A program made the translations under genes and the position numbers. From an uncultured Alphaproteobacteria bacterium (lineage in GTDB: Bacteria > Pseudomonadota > Alphaproteobacteria > HIMB59 > GCA-002718135), in contig CACEMP010000016.1 of the NCBI GenBank assembly GCA_902560675.1, positions 1 to 32,862 of the forward strand: a stretch of 32,862 nucleotides of DNA, read 5' to 3'. This document shows, piece after piece, positions 30,723 through 32,862 of the stretch. The stretch's first letter is position 1; every line of letters begins with the position of its first letter. The notes below the pieces were generated by a model, which saw only the letters and a list, made by a program, of their open reading frames with translations, did not search any database and was not told the DNA's origin.

Positions 30723-31742
30723 TTAAAGATTGATTTTACATTCATTCTCTGAAATTTTTATTTTTAAATTATTTAACTTGAATAAACTTGGAAGAATTTG
30801 AATATTCCCATAAAAATTTATTTTATATACATTTTTTTGAAAAGAGAGTTTTATTAATTCCATATTTTTAATTATTGAAACATTTTGTATCTTAGATTTA
30901 ACTTCACTTAATTCTAATAAATTATAATATGAAATTGAACAATATATATTTAGCAATTTAATATTTTGTATTTTATTTTCAAATTTCCAAGATTGAATTG
31001 TATTATATTTTATTTTATCGAATATATAAATAAAATCATTACTTGCATAGTTAAAGTTGTTTACATTTAATATTTTTGATTGTGTATACAAGTATAACTC
31101 ATACTTAATGTTATCATTGTTATTATTTGCAATAATTATAAGTAAATCTTTATTTGAATATTTATTAGAAAAATTTTCTAATTTTTTTAAATTGAAGGTT
31201 TCAATATCTTTGATTGATAATAAAAATTTATCATTTGTGTCAAATAACGGTAATTTAAAAAAATCTAATTTATTGTTCTTCAAATATTGATAATGTAAAT
31301 TATTTTTATCAAATAAATTTTTACTTAATTTATTATTTTCATAAATTATTGTTATAAAATCATTAGGTAGATATTCTAAATAAGAAATCTTGTTATCTCT
31401 TAAATAACTAATTATTTTGTTTTTATCATAATTTACCTTAATTTGAGATGAATAATTTTCTAAAATAATTTTTTCATTTTCAATTAATATATTTTTTATG
31501 AAATAATTAATTGTGTTATCATTTAAATTTCTTTTAAATGATTTATAATCATCCTCAATTAAAATGCGATTAAATATTTTTTTTATAGTTTGGTATTTTA
31601 TTTCATTAATTTTATTTTTTTTATCTTCTATTATATTGTCTGAAATAAAATTTACTTCATAAAAATCACTGTCAAATAAAGATTGAGCAAATATATATTT
31701 ACAACTAAGAATTATAAGAATATTTATAAAAAAAAATTTCAT
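30723..31742 (-). CDS. Exported protein, probably DUF2066 family
   Basis: A 339-aa protein with an N-terminal signal peptide (MKFFFINILIILSCKYIFAQ) and a mature part rich in Asn, Lys and Ile. Features compatible with DUF2066 are an initial YEVNFISDNI strand followed by a helix KINEIKYQTIKKIFNRIL and later YSSQIKVNYDKNKIISYL. Genes of that family often precede hda in Alphaproteobacteria, which is the position here. Sequence motifs are not strong enough to be certain and the function of the family is unknown to me. It is divergent from the 41-aa oxidase-like gene and heads the minus unit to aspS. Confidence 0.5.
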   Translation of the reverse strand: MKFFFINILIILSCKYIFAQSLFDSDFYEVNFISDNIIEDKKNKINEIKYQTIKKIFNRILIEDDYKSFKRNLNDNTINYFIKNILIENEKIILENYSSQIKVNYDKNKIISYLRDNKISYLEYLPNDFITIIYENNKLSKNLFDKNNLHYQYLKNNKLDFFKLPLFDTNDKFLLSIKDIETFNLKKLENFSNKYSNKDLLIIIANNNNDNIKYELYLYTQSKILNVNNFNYASNDFIYIFDKIKYNTIQSWKFENKIQNIKLLNIYCSISYYNLLELSEVKSKIQNVSIIKNMELIKLSFQKNVYKINFYGNIQILPSLFKLNNLKIKISENECKINL

Positions 31743-31783
31743 TTAATATTGTATAAATTATAATTTAGATTTATTAGATAACT

Positions 31784-31909
31784 ATGGATTATGATAAAGA
31801 TAAAGTTGTCAAAGAAAAGGCACAAACATGGAAAACTTTTAATAAATTAACTTTATACACAATAATAATCGTTGCAATTATACTAATAATTATTTTTTCT
31901 TTGTTTTAA
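31784..31909 (+). CDS. aa3-type cytochrome c oxidase subunit IV-like small protein
   Basis: A 41-aa frame beginning MDYDKDKVVKEKAQTWKTFN and followed by KLTLYTIIIVAIILIIIFSLF. A short charged N-terminus, a W-x-x-F segment and one C-terminal transmembrane helix are the layout of the bacterial aa3-oxidase subunit IV family (about 45-55 aa), a single-helix protein typical of Alphaproteobacteria that packs against the terminal oxidase. It occupies the space between the DUF2066-like gene and ndk with its stop touching the ndk stop. It was found by reading the gap; there is no clear Shine-Dalgarno. Likely real; family assignment from pattern only. Confidence 0.65.
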   Translation: MDYDKDKVVKEKAQTWKTFNKLTLYTIIIVAIILIIIFSLF

Positions 31910-32326
31910 TTAAACTACTATATCTTTTTTTTCGAAAAAATATTCGATTTCAATTTTTGCATTTTGATCAGAATCAGAACCATGAACAGAATTTTCTTGA
32001 ATATTTAATGCATATTTTTTTCTAATTGATCCTTCTTTAGCTTCACTAGGATTTGTTGCACCCATTATTTTTCTATAGTCTTCAACAGCATTAGAACCTT
32101 CTAGAACTTGAATTATTACTGGTCCTGAAATCATGTATTCAATTAAATCATTAAAAAAAGGTTTGTCTTTATGAACTTTATAAAATCCTTCAGCTAATTC
32201 TCTTGTTAAAAGGATTCTTTTTTGAGCTATTATTTTTAAATCATTTTCTTCTATAATTTTATTAATAGCCCCAGTAATATTTCTTTTTGTTGCATCAGGT
32301 TTAATTATTGAAAAAGTTCTTGTCAT
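31910..32326 (-). CDS. ndk: Nucleoside diphosphate kinase
   Basis: Transfers the terminal phosphate of ATP to nucleoside diphosphates through a phospho-histidine. The 138-aa protein begins [20 protein letters not shown], has [19 protein letters not shown] (about 52-70), [19 protein letters not shown], and the active-site ENSVHGSDS with catalytic His115. Length is normal (about 140). A clear Shine-Dalgarno (AAAGGAA) lies before the ATG at 32326. It is divergent from lptF across 158 bases and its stop abuts the 41-aa oxidase-like gene. Secure. Confidence 0.98.
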   Translation of the reverse strand: MTRTFSIIKPDATKRNITGAINKIIEENDLKIIAQKRILLTRELAEGFYKVHKDKPFFNDLIEYMISGPVIIQVLEGSNAVEDYRKIMGATNPSEAKEGSIRKKYALNIQENSVHGSDSDQNAKIEIEYFFEKKDIVV

Positions 32327-32484
32327 TTTATTTCCTTTTAAAATTAGTTTTTATAATTATATACTTTAATTAAAGAATACATAATTTAGTATAATTATTT
32401 TGTCCACCTACTTATAAGAAAATTTATTTAATTTAAATCTATTTGATATAAGTATTATAAATATTAGTATAAATTTATAAAATT
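32327..32484. promoter_or_regulatory. Divergent ndk/lptF intergenic region
   Basis: A 158-base, nearly all A/T spacer between divergent ndk and lptF. It holds the ndk Shine-Dalgarno next to 32326 and many TATAAT-like boxes that cannot be ranked by eye. I see no small gene, RNA gene or strong hairpin in it. Confidence 0.35.
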
Positions 32485-32862
32485 ATGATTAAAAAAATAG
32501 ATTTTTACATTTTAATTGAAATTTTAAAATCAACTTGTTTAATATTGTTTATTTTTTTAACTATTGCTTGGTTATTACAAGTAACTAGACTGTTAACATT
32601 AACAAACTTAATTCAAATTGATATTTTGAATATAATTTATTTATCAGTGTATTTAATTCCAAATATTTTAAATACAATTATGCCCTTTATAATAATTTTT
32701 GGGATATTATTATGTTTTATAAAATTATCTAGAGATAAGGAAATTATTGCAATTTATAGTTTAGGATTAAAATTAAAACCTATAAAAAAGTCCCTTTTTT
32801 ATTTCTCAATAATACTTTTATTAATATATTCTTGTCTAAATTTATATTTATCTCCAAAAATT
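32485..32862 (+). CDS. lptF: LPS export permease LptF, 3' end cut by window edge
   Basis: The first 126 residues of an LptF/LptG-family inner-membrane permease, which with LptG and LptB extracts lipopolysaccharide toward the LptA bridge. The start MIKKIDFYILIEILKSTCLI matches the first membrane helix region (a short Lys-rich tail, then the helix). WLLQVTRLLTL, IPNILNTIMPFIIIFGILLCFIKLSRDKEIIAIYSLGLK follows, with the diagnostic D-x-E-I-x-A-x-x-x-x-G segment of the family. LptF is favoured over LptG by the QVTRLL/TLTNL segment and by usually being first in order. The gene runs off the right edge. Fairly sure. Confidence 0.82.
   Translation, partial: MIKKIDFYILIEILKSTCLILFIFLTIAWLLQVTRLLTLTNLIQIDILNIIYLSVYLIPNILNTIMPFIIIFGILLCFIKLSRDKEIIAIYSLGLKLKPIKKSLFYFSIILLLIYSCLNLYLSPKI

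Noticed and set aside
1..32862. tRNA, rRNA, CRISPR, insertion sequence, prophage or integron
   Set aside because: No cloverleaf-like GC blocks, spaced repeats, transposase, integrase or terminal repeats were seen on either strand; nothing breaks the even AT-rich composition.

Overview
The window is a dense, very AT-rich bacterial stretch (G+C well under 30% judged by eye). Genes abut or overlap almost everywhere, and I see no mobile element, CRISPR array, tRNA or rRNA. Gene content points to a streamlined marine alphaproteobacterium of the SAR11/HIMB59/AEGEAN-169 kind. The clues are an alphaproteobacterial-type SerC, an HdaA-like gene beside a likely DUF2066 gene, a tiny aa3-oxidase subunit IV-like gene, and the codon bias and gene overlaps of reduced genomes. 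The lineage is an inference; no rRNA or marker phylogeny is available here.

Layout. 1-2454 (minus): an ABC-2 permease cut by the window edge, an M20 amidohydrolase and a lytic-transglycosylase-like lipoprotein. 2556-4415 (plus): htpG. 4408-9123 (minus): a co-directional run trpB2 - DUF1015 - serC - serA, in which SerA and SerC make O-phosphoserine and TrpB2 is a tryptophan-synthase-beta-like PLP enzyme. 9222-10451: a DMT exporter and a small conserved-looking protein. 10567-11756: a rhodanese, a small membrane ORF and a flavoprotein that closely matches iodotyrosine deiodinase.

11753-26637 is the centrepiece, a nearly complete purine catabolic island built as two divergent operons around a 52-bp control region (19804-19855). 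The plus arm is uraH - xdhA - xdhB - xdhC - guaD - puuD (guanine to xanthine to urate to 5-hydroxyisourate to OHCU). The minus arm is puuE - uraD - alc - allA followed by an ABC importer of the BMP/nucleoside type (ATPase, two permeases, binding protein), and then, after a clear intrinsic terminator, a purine-type phosphoribosyltransferase. Together these would import a purine or nucleoside and degrade it to glyoxylate and two urea. Urate oxidation would be coupled to the respiratory chain through the cytochrome c domain of PuuD. No urease and no transcriptional regulator lies in the window.

26627-32862 is housekeeping: an AlkA-type glycosylase, a small membrane ORF, a second DMT exporter, aspS, an HdaA-like ATPase, a DUF2066-like exported protein, a 41-aa oxidase subunit IV-like protein, ndk, and the start of lptF, cut by the right edge. 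The most interesting points are the phosphoserine/TrpB2 cluster, the deiodinase-like flavoprotein in a marine context, the complete urea-yielding purine pathway without a local regulator, and a recurring 8-base stop/start overlap between operon genes.
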